Positions 28,631-37,617 are shown, counted from the stretch's first letter. The stretch is 64,000 bases of DNA from Burkholderia pseudomultivorans (GCF_902499075.1 NZ_CABVPP010000014.1:1-64000); one strand, 5' to 3'. Translations and numbers: made by a program. Notes: a model not told the origin generated them from the letters alone.

Positions 28631-29212
28631 ATGACCGCATCTTGCGCGCCGCGCCGGCGCCGCTTCCTCGCCGCCTGCGCCGCCGCCGTCGGCGTGTCGA
28701 TCTCGCTCGCCGCGTGCGCGTCGACGTTCCCGTTCATCCCCGATCACTACACGTTCTCGCGCGGCGACGTGCAGAAGGCTGTCGCGCGCAAGTTCCCGTA
28801 CCAGAAGACGGTGGCGCAGGTGATCGACGTGTCGCTCGCGAATCCGGCCGTCAACCTGCTGCCCGACCAGAACCGCGTGGCCGTGCAGCTCGACGCGCAT
28901 TTCACGAGTCCGTTCCTGCGCGAGCCCGTGAGCGGCAAGTTCACCGTATCGGGCCAGCTCGCGTACGACGCGCCGAGCCGCTCGGTCGTGCTGAAGGCGC
29001 CGGCCGTCGACAGTCTCGCGCTCGACGGCGACGCGCAGATGTACGCGCAGCAGGTCGGCGCGGCCGCCGGGCTGCTCGCGACGCAGCTGCTGACCAACTA
29101 TCCGATCTACACGTTCAAGCCCGAACAACTGCAATTTGCCGGAGTGAACTACGAACCCGGTACAATTACGATTCTTACAAACGGCATACGCGTGGCGATC
29201 GTCGAAAAGTGA
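28631..29212 (+). CDS. DUF1439-type lipoprotein
   Basis: 193 residues. The N-terminus RRRRFLAACAAAVGVSISLAACAS is a basic region, hydrophobic stretch and lipobox (LAAC), with lipidation expected at the second cysteine cluster. The mature part, with FPYQKTVAQVIDVSLANPAVNLLPDQNRVAVQLDA, resembles the DUF1439/YceB lipid-binding lipoprotein family. YceB-like proteins have a tubular lipid-binding fold and sit in the outer membrane; the ligand is unknown. It is followed after 78 bases by uppP. Confidence 0.8.
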   Translation: MTASCAPRRRRFLAACAAAVGVSISLAACASTFPFIPDHYTFSRGDVQKAVARKFPYQKTVAQVIDVSLANPAVNLLPDQNRVAVQLDAHFTSPFLREPVSGKFTVSGQLAYDAPSRSVVLKAPAVDSLALDGDAQMYAQQVGAAAGLLATQLLTNYPIYTFKPEQLQFAGVNYEPGTITILTNGIRVAIVEK

Positions 29213-29290
29213 CGTCGCACCGCGCGCGGCCGGGCGGGCCGCGGCGGCAAGGTGGCCCTTTCTTTCGATCACTTCGGAGTTGGGCCACGG

Positions 29291-30121
29291 ATGGACTGGA
29301 TCCTGATCTGCAAGGCATTGATCCTCGGCGTCGTCGAGGGGCTGACGGAATTCCTGCCGGTGTCGAGCACCGGGCACCTGATCGTCGCGGGCAGCTTCCT
29401 GAACTTCAACGATGCGCACGCGAAGACCTTCGACGTCGTGATCCAGTTCGGCGCGATTCTCGCCGTGTGCTGGGAATACCGGCAGCGGATCGCGTCGATC
29501 GTGACGGGGCTGCCGAGCCGGCCCGACGCGCGGCGCTTCACGCTGAACGTCGTGATCGCGACGATTCCCGCGATCGTGCTCGGGCTGCTGCTCGAAAAGA
29601 AGATCAAGGCCGTGCTGTTTTCGCCGGTGCCTGTTGCGTTCGCGCTGGTCGTCGGCGGGGCGATCATCCTGTGGGCCGAGGCGCGGCAGCGCGAGCGGCG
29701 CGAGCCGCCGCGCGTGCAGTCGGTCGACGCGCTGACGCCGCTCGACGCGCTGAAGGTCGGCATCGCGCAGTGCTTCGCGCTGATCCCGGGCATGTCGCGC
29801 TCCGGTTCGACGATCATCGGCGGGATGCTGTTCGGCCTCGACCGGCGCGTCGCGACCGAATTCTCGTTCTTCCTCGCGATTCCGATCATCTTCGGCGCGA
29901 CGCTCTACGAAACCGTGAAGGATTGGCACGCGTTCACCGTCGATGCGCTCGGCCTGTTCGTGCTGGGGCTGGTCGCCGCGTTCGTCAGCGCGTTCGCGTG
30001 CGTGCGCTGGCTGCTGCGCTACGTCGCGACGCACGATTTCACGGTGTTCGCGTGGTACCGGATCGCGTTCGGCCTGTTCGTGCTGCTGGTCGGCTACAGC
30101 GGGTGGCTGAACTGGGCGTGA
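29291..30121 (+). CDS. uppP: Undecaprenyl-diphosphatase
   Basis: 276 residues, ATG at 29291 ([30 protein letters not shown]). [15 protein letters not shown] and [17 protein letters not shown] are the two conserved BacA catalytic motifs ([10 protein letters not shown], PGxSRSG). About eight membrane helices. It dephosphorylates undecaprenyl pyrophosphate, recycling the carrier for peptidoglycan and for the glycan genes at the left of the window, and can give bacitracin resistance. A terminator follows at 30153. Confidence 0.96.
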   Translation: MDWILICKALILGVVEGLTEFLPVSSTGHLIVAGSFLNFNDAHAKTFDVVIQFGAILAVCWEYRQRIASIVTGLPSRPDARRFTLNVVIATIPAIVLGLLLEKKIKAVLFSPVPVAFALVVGGAIILWAEARQRERREPPRVQSVDALTPLDALKVGIAQCFALIPGMSRSGSTIIGGMLFGLDRRVATEFSFFLAIPIIFGATLYETVKDWHAFTVDALGLFVLGLVAAFVSAFACVRWLLRYVATHDFTVFAWYRIAFGLFVLLVGYSGWLNWA

Positions 30122-30152
30122 CGCCCGGCACGCGTATCGGACGCATCATGTA

Positions 30153-30189
30153 AAAACGGCCAGACGGGCGTTGCCTGTCTGGCCGTTTT
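30153..30189. terminator. Bidirectional terminator between uppP and trmB
   Basis: AAAACGGCCAGAC at 30153-30165 pairs perfectly with GTCTGGCCGTTTT at 30177-30189. A-run before and T-run after let it stop both uppP (plus) and trmB (minus). Confidence 0.85.
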
Positions 30190-30241
30190 GTTTCGCACGC
30201 TGCCGGCGCGAGTTCCGTGCCGGCGCGCATCGGGCGAGCGG

Positions 30242-31009
30242 TCAGCCCGCGCGCTTGCGGAACACGAGGTCCCACACGCCGTGGCCGAGCCGCAGCCCGC
30301 GCCGTTCGAACTTCGTCACCGGGCGATAGTCGGGGCGCGGCGCGTAGTCGGCGGCCGTGTTCTCCAGCGACGGATCGGCGCCGAGCACTTCCAGCATCTG
30401 TTCCGCGTAGTTCTGCCAGTCGGTCGCGCAGTGCAGGTACGCGCCGGGCTTCAGGCGCGACGCGAGCAGCGCGACGAGCGGCGGCTGGATCAGCCGGCGC
30501 TTGTGGTGACGCGCCTTGTGCCACGGGTCGGGGAAGAAGATGTGCACGCCGTCGAGGCTGTCCGGCGCGAGCATGTGCTCGATCACTTCGACCGCGTCGT
30601 GCTGGATGATGCGGATGTTCTGCAGGTCCTGTTCGCCGATCAGCTTCAGCAGCGCGCCGACGCCGGGTTCGTGCACCTCGACGCCGAGGAAGTCGTCGCC
30701 GGGGCGGTGCGCGGCGATTTCGGCGGTCGATGCGCCCATCCCGAAACCGATTTCGAGGATGCGCGGCGCCTGGCGGCCGAATACGGCATCCCAGTCGGGA
30801 ATGGCGGCGGCGTACGGGACGACGAAGCGCGGGCCGAACTCGTCGAGCGCGCGACGCTGGCCGGTCGACACGCGGCCGGCGCGCGTGACGAAGCTGCGGA
30901 TGCGGCGGCGGTGCAGCGGGTTGACTTCGTCGGCGCCGTCGGCGGTTTCGTCGGGCAGGGCTTCGTCATGCGGCGGCAGGCCGGCTTCGTTCGGATCGTC
31001 GTGCATCAT
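30242..31009 (-). CDS. trmB: tRNA (guanine-N7-)-methyltransferase
   Basis: 255 residues. [15 protein letters not shown] is the SAM motif, [18 protein letters not shown] and [23 protein letters not shown] (the FPDPW...KRR motif) identify TrmB, and [17 protein letters not shown] ends the protein. It makes m7G46 in tRNA. The 35-residue acidic N-terminal extension (DETADGADE) is common in betaproteobacteria. Confidence 0.96.
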   Translation of the reverse strand: MMHDDPNEAGLPPHDEALPDETADGADEVNPLHRRRIRSFVTRAGRVSTGQRRALDEFGPRFVVPYAAAIPDWDAVFGRQAPRILEIGFGMGASTAEIAAHRPGDDFLGVEVHEPGVGALLKLIGEQDLQNIRIIQHDAVEVIEHMLAPDSLDGVHIFFPDPWHKARHHKRRLIQPPLVALLASRLKPGAYLHCATDWQNYAEQMLEVLGADPSLENTAADYAPRPDYRPVTKFERRGLRLGHGVWDLVFRKRAG

Positions 31010-31075
31010 CGGTGACTGAGAATGGCTCGGTTGCGGGCGAGGGCATCGGGCGCGCGGGACGCGCCAGCGCGGTAC

Positions 31076-31102
31076 AAAAAAGCCGCCTTCGACGAGGCGG
31101 CT
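31076..31102 (-). terminator. Minus-strand rho-independent terminator
   Basis: On the minus strand an 8-base stem (AGCCGCCT / AGGCGGCT) with loop CGTCGA is followed by six T residues. It lies 66 bases before trmB and would end transcripts entering from the tRNA-Gly side. The 307 bases between it and the tRNA hold no gene that I can support. Confidence 0.75.
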
Positions 31103-31409
31103 GGCGCGCGGTTGCGGAACGCGGCGACGGGACGGCGTCAGGCCGTCGTCAAGCCGTTGATCCTTAAGGATTTCCCGTTCTGCAAACCGGAAAGTAGCGG
31201 ATTATGGACTGGTTTGGCCGGACTGGCAAGGCGGCGAGGGCACTGCTGCTGGTTTGCTTCGTCGAGACCGATGCGAGCGAGGACTTCATCGCGAGGTGGC
31301 CGGCATCAAGAAACAGCGTCGCCGTGTGCCAGGTTTCGTCGAGGAGGGGATTGGTACGGAGACTGTGGGAGAACTTCGAAACCCTTATACGGAAAGGGCC
31401 GAGCCGTAG

Positions 31410-31484
31410 TGGAGCGGGCGATGGGAATCGAACCCACGTCATCAGCTTGGGAAGCTGAGGTAATGGCCATTATACGACGCCCGC
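31410..31484 (-). tRNA. tRNA-Gly (anticodon CCC)
   Basis: The minus strand folds as a complete tRNA: 7-bp acceptor GCGGGCG/CGCCCGC, D arm TCGTATAATGGC, anticodon stem TCAGC/GCTGA with loop TTCCCAA (anticodon CCC), T arm with GGTTCGATTCC, discriminator T and an encoded CCA (31410-31412). Confidence 0.95.
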
Positions 31485-31494
31485 AGAACGCGCA

Positions 31495-31524
31495 ATTCTA
31501 CAGGGGTTTCGGTGGGGATGGCAA
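31495..31524 (-). promoter_or_regulatory. Promoter of tRNA-Gly
   Basis: Minus strand TTGCCA (31519-31524), 18 bases, TAGAAT (31495-31500), ending eleven bases before the tRNA 5' end. This is a good sigma-70 promoter at the right distance. Confidence 0.75.
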
Positions 31525-31540
31525 GCGGGCGGCCTGGCTC

Positions 31541-31580
31541 CTGACGTGAAAATGACCATCCCGACGTGAAAATCGCCATC
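31541..31580. repeat. Two adjacent 20-base direct repeats upstream of tRNA-Gly
   Basis: CTGACGTGAAAATGACCATC and CCGACGTGAAAATCGCCATC stand head to tail and differ at three bases. They sit at the end of the acyltransferase cassette, just before its last gene's stop. They might be remnants of insertion-sequence ends or a binding site upstream of the tRNA promoter; I cannot decide. Confidence 0.6.
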
Positions 31581-31593
31581 CCCGCCCGTGCTT

Positions 31594-33030
31594 TTAAAAA
31601 GTCTTGTAGACGATATCCGGCGCCGGCGAACTCGAAATCACCAGCGTCAGCACCGTGACGACGGCCATTGCGGTGCCCCACGCGGTACGCGTATAGCGCG
31701 ACAGGAACCACGGACGTTCGGCCGAGCCCAGCATCAGCACTCCCGCCCGCGCCCATTGCAGCAGTGCGAGCACGATCGTCGCAGCGGCGAAGACGATCGG
31801 CCACACCAGCGCGACCGTGCCCCAGCCGAGCGCAGTGATAATCGAACCCATCTGCGTCCACGTGGACCAGAACCAGAACAAGCTGAACGCAAAAAACGTG
31901 AAGGTCAGGCCGCGCATGCACGCGGCATAGAGCGGATGGTTGCCCAGCGCGATGAAGCGTTTCTTGCCGAGCCGCTTCGTCATGACGATCTGATAAAGCT
32001 TGTTCACGCTGACGCCGCCGCCCTGCAGCAGGCCGAAGAAAAGAAACATCGACGTCTGCCCGTGCCACGCGCCGACCAGAAAGAAGGTGACGAAGAACGC
32101 GAACACGCCGAGATACGGCTCGATCCTGCGCGACGGAAAGCGTTTCATCAGCGCCATCAACAGCGGATTGTAGACATAGGTCTTCAGCCAGGTGGACAGC
32201 GTGATATGCCAGCGGCTCCAGAAATTGATGAAGTTGGTCGACGTGAACGGTCGGTCGAAATTTTCCGGCAGCGTAATGCCGAAAAAGCGCGCGACGCCGA
32301 TTACCACATCGACATAGCCGGAGAAATTGAAGTACAGGTAAATCGGGTAGATCGCGGCGGCGACGATGCCATCCAGCAGGCGTCCGTGAGACGGCGATGC
32401 CAGTGCCAGCGCATCCAGTGCCTGTTGCTTGAAATGCGACAGGATCATCGACACGATCGCCACCTTGAAGAAGCCGGTCACGATACGCTCCAGCGCGATG
32501 CCGAAGTCGACGATGTCGGGCCGCAGCCGTTGTTCGGTTTGCGTCACGTAATAATCCTGGTAGCGCTGGATAGGACCGGATACCAGCGACGTAAAGTTCA
32601 GCACGTAGTTCAGGTAGACCAGTGGCGACAGGCGTGTCGGCAGGCCGGGGCTGCGCGCATCGATGATCAGGTGCAGCACGCGGAAGAACACGTAGGACAC
32701 GCCGATCGTCACATACGGGTAATGCAGCAGCAGGGCCGACGGCACGAACGTGTAGCGCTTCAGCCAGAAGAACATCGCAATGACCAGCACGAGCAATGGC
32801 ACGAACAGCGGCAGCCGCGGCTGCGACTGCATCACGCGTGCGCCGATATAGCCGACGAGCAGAAACGCGGCGAACGGAGCGAGCGCGGCGGGGTCGTGCG
32901 AAAACGTCAACAGGAATGCGATATTGACCACGGCCAGCACGACGTTTTGCCATACGAGCGCGCGAGACAGGTTGAAGATGACGGCCGCGACGGCAGCGAA
33001 TGCGAAGAACGGGAAGGACGGCACGATCAT
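31594..33030 (-). CDS. MBOAT-family membrane O-acyltransferase (AlgI/DltB-like)
   Basis: 478 residues from the ATG at 33030 (MIVPSFPFFAFAAVAAVIF), overlapping the SGNH stop by one base (TGATG). About eleven membrane helices. The MBOAT core is present: LVSGPIQRYQDY, NFSGYVDVVIGVARFFGI, LPENFDRPFTSTNFINFWSRWHITLSTW and the catalytic His in FFLVGAWHGQTSMFLFFGLLQG. This is the AlgI/DltB/PatA branch that passes acyl groups across the inner membrane to a glycan or to a partner protein. In the Dlt system the donor is acyl carrier protein DltC; an ACP gene is in this same operon. Last gene of the cassette, 110 bases from tRNA-Gly. Confidence 0.9.
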   Translation of the reverse strand: MIVPSFPFFAFAAVAAVIFNLSRALVWQNVVLAVVNIAFLLTFSHDPAALAPFAAFLLVGYIGARVMQSQPRLPLFVPLLVLVIAMFFWLKRYTFVPSALLLHYPYVTIGVSYVFFRVLHLIIDARSPGLPTRLSPLVYLNYVLNFTSLVSGPIQRYQDYYVTQTEQRLRPDIVDFGIALERIVTGFFKVAIVSMILSHFKQQALDALALASPSHGRLLDGIVAAAIYPIYLYFNFSGYVDVVIGVARFFGITLPENFDRPFTSTNFINFWSRWHITLSTWLKTYVYNPLLMALMKRFPSRRIEPYLGVFAFFVTFFLVGAWHGQTSMFLFFGLLQGGGVSVNKLYQIVMTKRLGKKRFIALGNHPLYAACMRGLTFTFFAFSLFWFWSTWTQMGSIITALGWGTVALVWPIVFAAATIVLALLQWARAGVLMLGSAERPWFLSRYTRTAWGTAMAVVTVLTLVISSSPAPDIVYKTF

Positions 33031-34193
33031 CAAGCGTCTCCTTGCGACGACGCGCGAGCGCATCCGTCGAACGCGGCGAAGCCGCCGGCCGACAGGCTCG
33101 TGACGATGCTGCTGGCAACCGCCTGCGATCCGTCTTCGTTCAGGTGATTATCGACCGGGTAGTAGAGGTTCCCCGGGTGAGGATTCCGCGTGAACTCGGC
33201 AGACAGGTCGATAAAACCCACGCCGTGCTTCTCGGCGATCGCCTTCAACGCATGCTGAAGCGCCATCGGATCGACCCCGGGCGGAAGGGTTTTGCTGGCC
33301 ATCAATTCGGCCTGCGTGCGTTGCGGAATCGCGAGCAGCAGCAGCGGAACGCCGGCAGCATGGAAGCGCGCAGCCGCGTTGCCGATCAGCGTGTCCGCGG
33401 CGGCAAGCCGTTGCATCCATGCGGGCGAGAAAGGCGGGCGCAGGAAGTTTGCCTTGTCTCCGTACTGCAGATACATCGGCACCTGAATATCGGGGTTCTG
33501 GAACATGAAGTGTTCGGCCACCGTGACCGCGCGACTGTTCTTGACCACGTCCTTGATGCGCGTCAGCATGTCGGCCCGCGGAGCGGGGCCGTTGGCCGCC
33601 GTCGCGACCCGCTTGATCCCCGCGCTGTCGTCAGCGTCGTCAGGCCGATTCAGTTTTTCCAGGTCGAACGGCGCGATCGCGAGAATGGCCGCGTCCGGTT
33701 GCAGCCGCAACGCCGGTCCGATGCGCGCCATGACCTTGCGCAACGGCAGTTCGTAGACCCCCAGGTTCTGGAATTCGACCGGTCGACGACACAAGCGGGT
33801 GAGGCGAGCCGCACTCAGTGCGCTGAAGGACTTGTCGTACGGCACGCTCGTGCCTTCGGCAAACGAGGTTCCCAGGATCGCCACGCGGCGGGTGCCGGCC
33901 GGCTTCGGGCCGCACGCGTCAGGGCTGCGGAAACCGCACTCGTTGTAGTGGTAAGTAATCCACGGTGTTTCCGGGCTTTTCACGCGCATCGTGCAGTTCG
34001 GCACGTTGACGATGCCGAGCCTCGGGTCCGGCGCATGGCACTCCTGGCCGGTATGCCCGGCGGACCATGCGAGCCGCGTGCCCGCTTCGGACACGACGAA
34101 CATCGCCAGCACGGTCAGCAGGCAAACGGCCGGCAGCAGCAGATAGTCGCGCCGCGCCAGCTTGCGCGTTTGCCGATCGGTCGATTGAGTCAT
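33030..34193 (-). CDS. SGNH-hydrolase-fold membrane-anchored protein, acyl-transfer partner
   Basis: 387 residues. A basic start leads to one helix (YLLLPAVCLLTVLAMFVVSE), so the domain is periplasmic. SGNH block I is VAILGTSFAEG with nucleophile Ser110, and the C-terminal catalytic block is PVDNHLNEDG with Asp348 and His350. Cysteines in QECHAPD, NCTMR, NECGF and DACGP could form disulfides, as expected outside the cytoplasm. Such proteins (AlgJ/AlgX, DltD, PatB) take the acyl group from an MBOAT partner and transfer it to the polymer. It starts 8 bases after the FkbH gene. Confidence 0.85.
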   Translation of the reverse strand: MTQSTDRQTRKLARRDYLLLPAVCLLTVLAMFVVSEAGTRLAWSAGHTGQECHAPDPRLGIVNVPNCTMRVKSPETPWITYHYNECGFRSPDACGPKPAGTRRVAILGTSFAEGTSVPYDKSFSALSAARLTRLCRRPVEFQNLGVYELPLRKVMARIGPALRLQPDAAILAIAPFDLEKLNRPDDADDSAGIKRVATAANGPAPRADMLTRIKDVVKNSRAVTVAEHFMFQNPDIQVPMYLQYGDKANFLRPPFSPAWMQRLAAADTLIGNAAARFHAAGVPLLLLAIPQRTQAELMASKTLPPGVDPMALQHALKAIAEKHGVGFIDLSAEFTRNPHPGNLYYPVDNHLNEDGSQAVASSIVTSLSAGGFAAFDGCARASSQGDA

Positions 34194-34201
34194 GGCGGTT
34201 C

Positions 34202-36169
34202 TCAGGCGGGCAGAACCGCATCGAAACCGATCCGGTGCACGGTGAAATGCGCAACCGGACGATGGACGTCGGTTGTCATTGCCCAGACCGTGACGCCGTC
34301 AGCCTGCGCGTCGATCTGCGTGAAGCCGAGCTTCGCGTAATGATCCTTGACGAGCGCATTGCGATCGGTCGGTATGTAGCGGCCGATCACACGCGTCACG
34401 CCGCGCCGGGCGGCCTGCGTGAGCACCTCGCTCAACACCATTTCCTCGACTTTGCGACCCAGCACGCGGCAACTCATCAACCAGGTGTCGATCGTCCAGA
34501 CGTCGTCGCCCGTTGGTTCGTTGTCGCCGGACACGTCGCGATGGGGGCGGCAGATCACCACGGAGATCATCCCGTTGTCGCCGAACGTGTCGGTCAGGCG
34601 CACCTGTAGCGTGAAATTCTCGCTGTCCAGTTCGAGTTGCGCGACGTCGGCCTCGGTATAGCGGCGCGTGGTCAGGTTGAATTGATTCGACTTGTTGATC
34701 AGCTGCACGATCCGGCTGCGACCCACGTCGTCGAATGGCGCGAACGTGATCTGCATGTCGAGCGATTTCAGGTACGCGTCGAGATCGCCGGCCTGACTCT
34801 GCAGCGCGACGCGGCGTGCATTGTCCTGATAGAAAGCGGCACGCTGCCGGTCTTCGGCAAGGAAGGCGAGCGACTCGAAATAGCCGGCCGCGTTCAGCGT
34901 GCGTGCGTACAGCGCGGGGTCGTCCGGAAGCTCGGGGACGGCGACTTCGGGCAGCATCTCGCGCACCAGATTGCGCTCGACCGGATTGTCGTCGAGGAAT
35001 ACCAGCGACTCGAGGCCGAGCGACAGTTCCTTTGCGATTGCCTGGATGTTCGTCGCCTTGTCGTTCCAGTTCGCCTGAAAGACGGCGAAGTGGTTTTCTC
35101 GCAGCAGCATTTCAGGATGCTTCTGGAACGGCAGCCGCGCGGTACTGTCGTCGTTCTTCGACGACACGGCGAGCACCACGCCGCGTTCGCGCAATTCCAG
35201 TGCCTGTTTCTGCACGCACAGGTGCGCTTCGCCGACCGCGTCGCCTTGCGCTATCCGGATGCCGTCGAGCAAATCGTCGCCGATGACGCCGCCCCACAGC
35301 GTGTTGTCGAGATCGAGTACCAGCGCGCGGCGGCTCTTGCCGCGCGCCGCGCCGAGCAGCCGGCCCAGGTGTTCGGCGTACAGCGGCAGGAAGTCGTCCG
35401 CGAACGGATACTTTGCAAGATTCCACTGCGACGGGGAGTGCCAGTTCGCGAGGCCGACGGTCTGCGCGAGCGCATTGACGTCGAACAGCAAATCTTCGTT
35501 CGACGCGGCGCGCCGCACGAGTTCGTGGTTGATCCGCTCGACGAGGTTGCGCAGCGTACCGGGAATCGCCGCATCCCTGCTGCCGAACAGCGTCTCGGGC
35601 GGTGGCGCCAGCGTTTGCACGATGGGCAGCGCGCCGCCGTACTGGCAGATGCTGCGCGCGATAGTGTCCAGATACTGCAACGCCGCGTCGACGCTCGCCT
35701 GAGCCTTGGCATCGTCGCCCGGCGTCGCGGCCAGCGGCAGCCCGCGGTAGTCGACCGCGATCAGCACGGCATCGAGCTTTGCCGCGTTGATTGCGGAGTC
35801 CGGTGTGAGCGCTTCCTGCAGCACCTGGTCGTAGTGTCCCAGCACGCAGTCGAGTGCGACGCCGTGGCGCGCGGCCGACGCGATCAGCGGAAGCGCGAGG
35901 TGATCGAGCGTGCCATTGCCGATCACGCCGAGCCGCAATGGCGTCAGCGGTGCGAGCGAGCGTCCGCTGTGTCGTGCAGCGGCAATCGACCTGCCGAGCC
36001 GGGTCAGCTGGTTTTCATCGAGCGCATGCGTGGCGAGCCGGCGTATCTGCATGCCTGCACCGACGGCAGCGGTGTCCGGCCCGGCATTTGCAATCGAGCG
36101 GCATTGTGCGGAGAAATCGGCGGGAGGCGCAGGCAGCCAGCCCAGGCCGGCATACAGATCGGTAGCCAT
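34202..36169 (-). CDS. FkbH-like HAD-superfamily protein (predicted glyceryl-ACP forming)
   Basis: 655 residues from the ATG at 36169 (MATDLYAGLGWLP). There are three parts. An N-terminal SGNH-like domain has LRLGVIGNGTLDHLALPLI near residue 80. The HAD IIIC domain has the nucleophile motif LDLDNTLWGGVIGDD (Asp286, Asp288, Thr290), then VSSKND at 335-340 and FLDDNPVERNLV at 391. A C-terminal GNAT-like domain includes TRVIGRYIPTDRNALVKDHYAKLGF. FkbH enzymes take D-glycerate from 1,3-bisphosphoglycerate, dephosphorylate it and load it on an ACP. The ACP gene lies directly upstream. A related 3-carbon or amino-acyl substrate is possible; the glyceryl prediction is by family. Confidence 0.88.
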   Translation of the reverse strand: MATDLYAGLGWLPAPPADFSAQCRSIANAGPDTAAVGAGMQIRRLATHALDENQLTRLGRSIAAARHSGRSLAPLTPLRLGVIGNGTLDHLALPLIASAARHGVALDCVLGHYDQVLQEALTPDSAINAAKLDAVLIAVDYRGLPLAATPGDDAKAQASVDAALQYLDTIARSICQYGGALPIVQTLAPPPETLFGSRDAAIPGTLRNLVERINHELVRRAASNEDLLFDVNALAQTVGLANWHSPSQWNLAKYPFADDFLPLYAEHLGRLLGAARGKSRRALVLDLDNTLWGGVIGDDLLDGIRIAQGDAVGEAHLCVQKQALELRERGVVLAVSSKNDDSTARLPFQKHPEMLLRENHFAVFQANWNDKATNIQAIAKELSLGLESLVFLDDNPVERNLVREMLPEVAVPELPDDPALYARTLNAAGYFESLAFLAEDRQRAAFYQDNARRVALQSQAGDLDAYLKSLDMQITFAPFDDVGRSRIVQLINKSNQFNLTTRRYTEADVAQLELDSENFTLQVRLTDTFGDNGMISVVICRPHRDVSGDNEPTGDDVWTIDTWLMSCRVLGRKVEEMVLSEVLTQAARRGVTRVIGRYIPTDRNALVKDHYAKLGFTQIDAQADGVTVWAMTTDVHRPVAHFTVHRIGFDAVLPA

Positions 36170-36240
36170 ATGATTCAGTTCTCGTGCGAAAGGAAGGAGC
36201 GCACCCGGACCGGCAAGCGGGCGGGCGCGCCGCTGTCGTT

Positions 36241-36480
36241 CTAGCCGTGCGCTTCGATCAAATGCACCAGATCTCCGACGTTCTTCATGCCGGCGATATC
36301 CGACGCAGAGAACTTGATGCCGAATGCCTTCTGCACCGTCAGTATCAGGCGGACATGCGCGAGACTGTCCCAGCCGTCGACGTCGGCCGCGGTTGTTTCG
36401 GCGGTCGGAACGAGGTCGTCGTCCTCGAAGACGTCCTGGAATACTGTCGTCAATTTTGCGTAGATCTCGGAATGGATCAT
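36241..36480 (-). CDS. Acyl carrier protein
   Basis: 79 residues, MIHSEIYAKLTTVFQDVFEDD, with the phosphopantetheine site GWDSLAHV (Ser39) and the helical ending VGDLVHLIEAHG. The sequence is of the DltC/modular type rather than housekeeping AcpP (no DSLDTVEL). It is the first gene of the operon ACP-FkbH-SGNH-MBOAT; CGGAGA lies 12 bases upstream of its ATG. It should carry the acyl group made by the FkbH protein to the MBOAT protein. Confidence 0.92.
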   Translation of the reverse strand: MIHSEIYAKLTTVFQDVFEDDDLVPTAETTAADVDGWDSLAHVRLILTVQKAFGIKFSASDIAGMKNVGDLVHLIEAHG

Positions 36481-36517
36481 TTCTGTAATGGTCTCCGGAT
36501 GAGTGCTCGACAGAACA

Positions 36518-36545
36518 GATCATTCGATCAGAAACCCGAACGATC
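36518..36545. promoter_or_regulatory. Candidate operator upstream of the ACP operon
   Basis: GATCATTCG and CGAACGATC form a 9-base inverted repeat with one mismatch, ten bases apart, 38 bases before the ACP start. It is of operator size. No regulator gene adjoins, so the binding protein is unknown. The rest of 36546-36899 shows no gene. Confidence 0.35.
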
Positions 36546-36902
36546 CTGTTGACGGCTGATCCTCACGGCGCGGCGTCATGGCAGTTGACACCGTCGTCCG
36601 TATTTCATTTTGTGTCGCGCCCCGCAGTGCGATGCGATCGTGCCGGTGGCGTGACTAAACATCGCGCGATACATGAACGATCGAATGGCCGACCGTTTGC
36701 ACGACGCCACGATTGGCCGCAAAAGGTCCATACCGGATCTCGGCGTTCATGCGCCCCCGACAGGTTTTAACGATATCAACCGGCGATGCCGGTCACTGTG
36801 CGCTTGACTACAGTCTTGAGGTGAGGCGGGAGCGGCTTGCGTCGACGACGCGATCGGTCCGGCAGGTGAGGTGTCAGGCGAGCCGGGCCGGCCGGCTCGG
36901 TG

Positions 36903-37280
36903 ATGGAACGCATACAGGTCAAAGCTGCTCGCCGTATCCGAATTGCCCGCGAAACGGCCGGAAACGACGCGTTTATAAGCGAATTCGACCGGCAGTTAGC
37001 GAGCATACTTGAAGCTCGATCAACTGAACCGGGCATGGCCATGACCACCTTCAGCATGCAGGCGATTCTTTATCGCAGGACTATCCAGGTTGTCTTGATG
37101 GCCGATACCGGAACGGCCAGTATCTTCGTCGTGGACAACGACGACGGTTCCCGTCAATCGAAGACCATGAAGGTTCGGCAATACCTCGATGCCGGAATGA
37201 CGGACGAGGGTGTTGCGCGTCATGTGCTCAACGTCGTCGCGGCCGCGATCGAGCGGCGTGGTCAGCGATGGACGCACTGA
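36903..37280 (+). CDS. Small protein of unknown function
   Basis: 125 residues. RIRIARETAGNDAFISEFDRQLASIL begins a helical part, followed by a strand-rich middle (FSMQAILYRRTIQVVLMADTGTASIFVVDN) and a helical end. No signal or membrane segment. No good ribosome-binding site precedes the ATG. I do not recognise a family. It is the only plus-strand gene in this group of small genes. Confidence 0.5.
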   Translation: MERIQVKAARRIRIARETAGNDAFISEFDRQLASILEARSTEPGMAMTTFSMQAILYRRTIQVVLMADTGTASIFVVDNDDGSRQSKTMKVRQYLDAGMTDEGVARHVLNVVAAAIERRGQRWTH

Positions 37281-37332
37281 ACCTCGGTTTGCCCGTTCGT
37301 CGAACGGTACAAGGCTCACTCGCACATTGACG

Positions 37333-37617
37333 TCATAGCGTGGTCAGCAATCGCAACTGGTGCTCGGATTCCGTTCCTTTGACCAGTGCATAGAACCGCG
37401 TCTCCCGACGCTCGACCGCCGAAAACCCTTCCGTGTCGGAGAAGGTGTTCCATACGGCGCCGTCGATACTCGAAAACTGTCCGTGATTTCGCGCAAACGC
37501 GCATAACAGCGGACTCGCTTCGCGGCGAATGACGCGGCGGTCCGCATTCAACACGTACGGCGACCCGCTGCCGCGAAGGACCAGGTAATAGGGTATCGAG
37601 CGGTGATCGATTTTCAT
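37333..37617 (-). CDS. Small protein of unknown function
   Basis: 94 residues if started at MKIDHRSIPYYLVLRGSG (37617); an ATG at 37701 is also in frame. Features are SPYVLNADRRVIRREASPLLCAFARNHGQF, a strand-helix pattern, and VERRETRFYALVKGT. No domain recognised. It is first in the minus-strand direction to read away from the next gene by about 130 bases. Codon bias is weaker than in long neighbours. Confidence 0.45.
   Translation of the reverse strand: MKIDHRSIPYYLVLRGSGSPYVLNADRRVIRREASPLLCAFARNHGQFSSIDGAVWNTFSDTEGFSAVERRETRFYALVKGTESEHQLRLLTTL

Noticed and set aside
28445-30034. 529-codon minus-strand frame across the lipoprotein and uppP genes
   Set aside because: It is antisense to uppP, whose product is unmistakable, and its translation is Arg/Asp/His low-complexity.
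31164-31442. A 92-codon minus-strand frame starting MTWVRFPSPAPLR
   Set aside because: It begins inside the tRNA-Gly; the MTWVRFPSPAP start is a typical translation of tRNA T-arm sequence and there is no ribosome-binding site.
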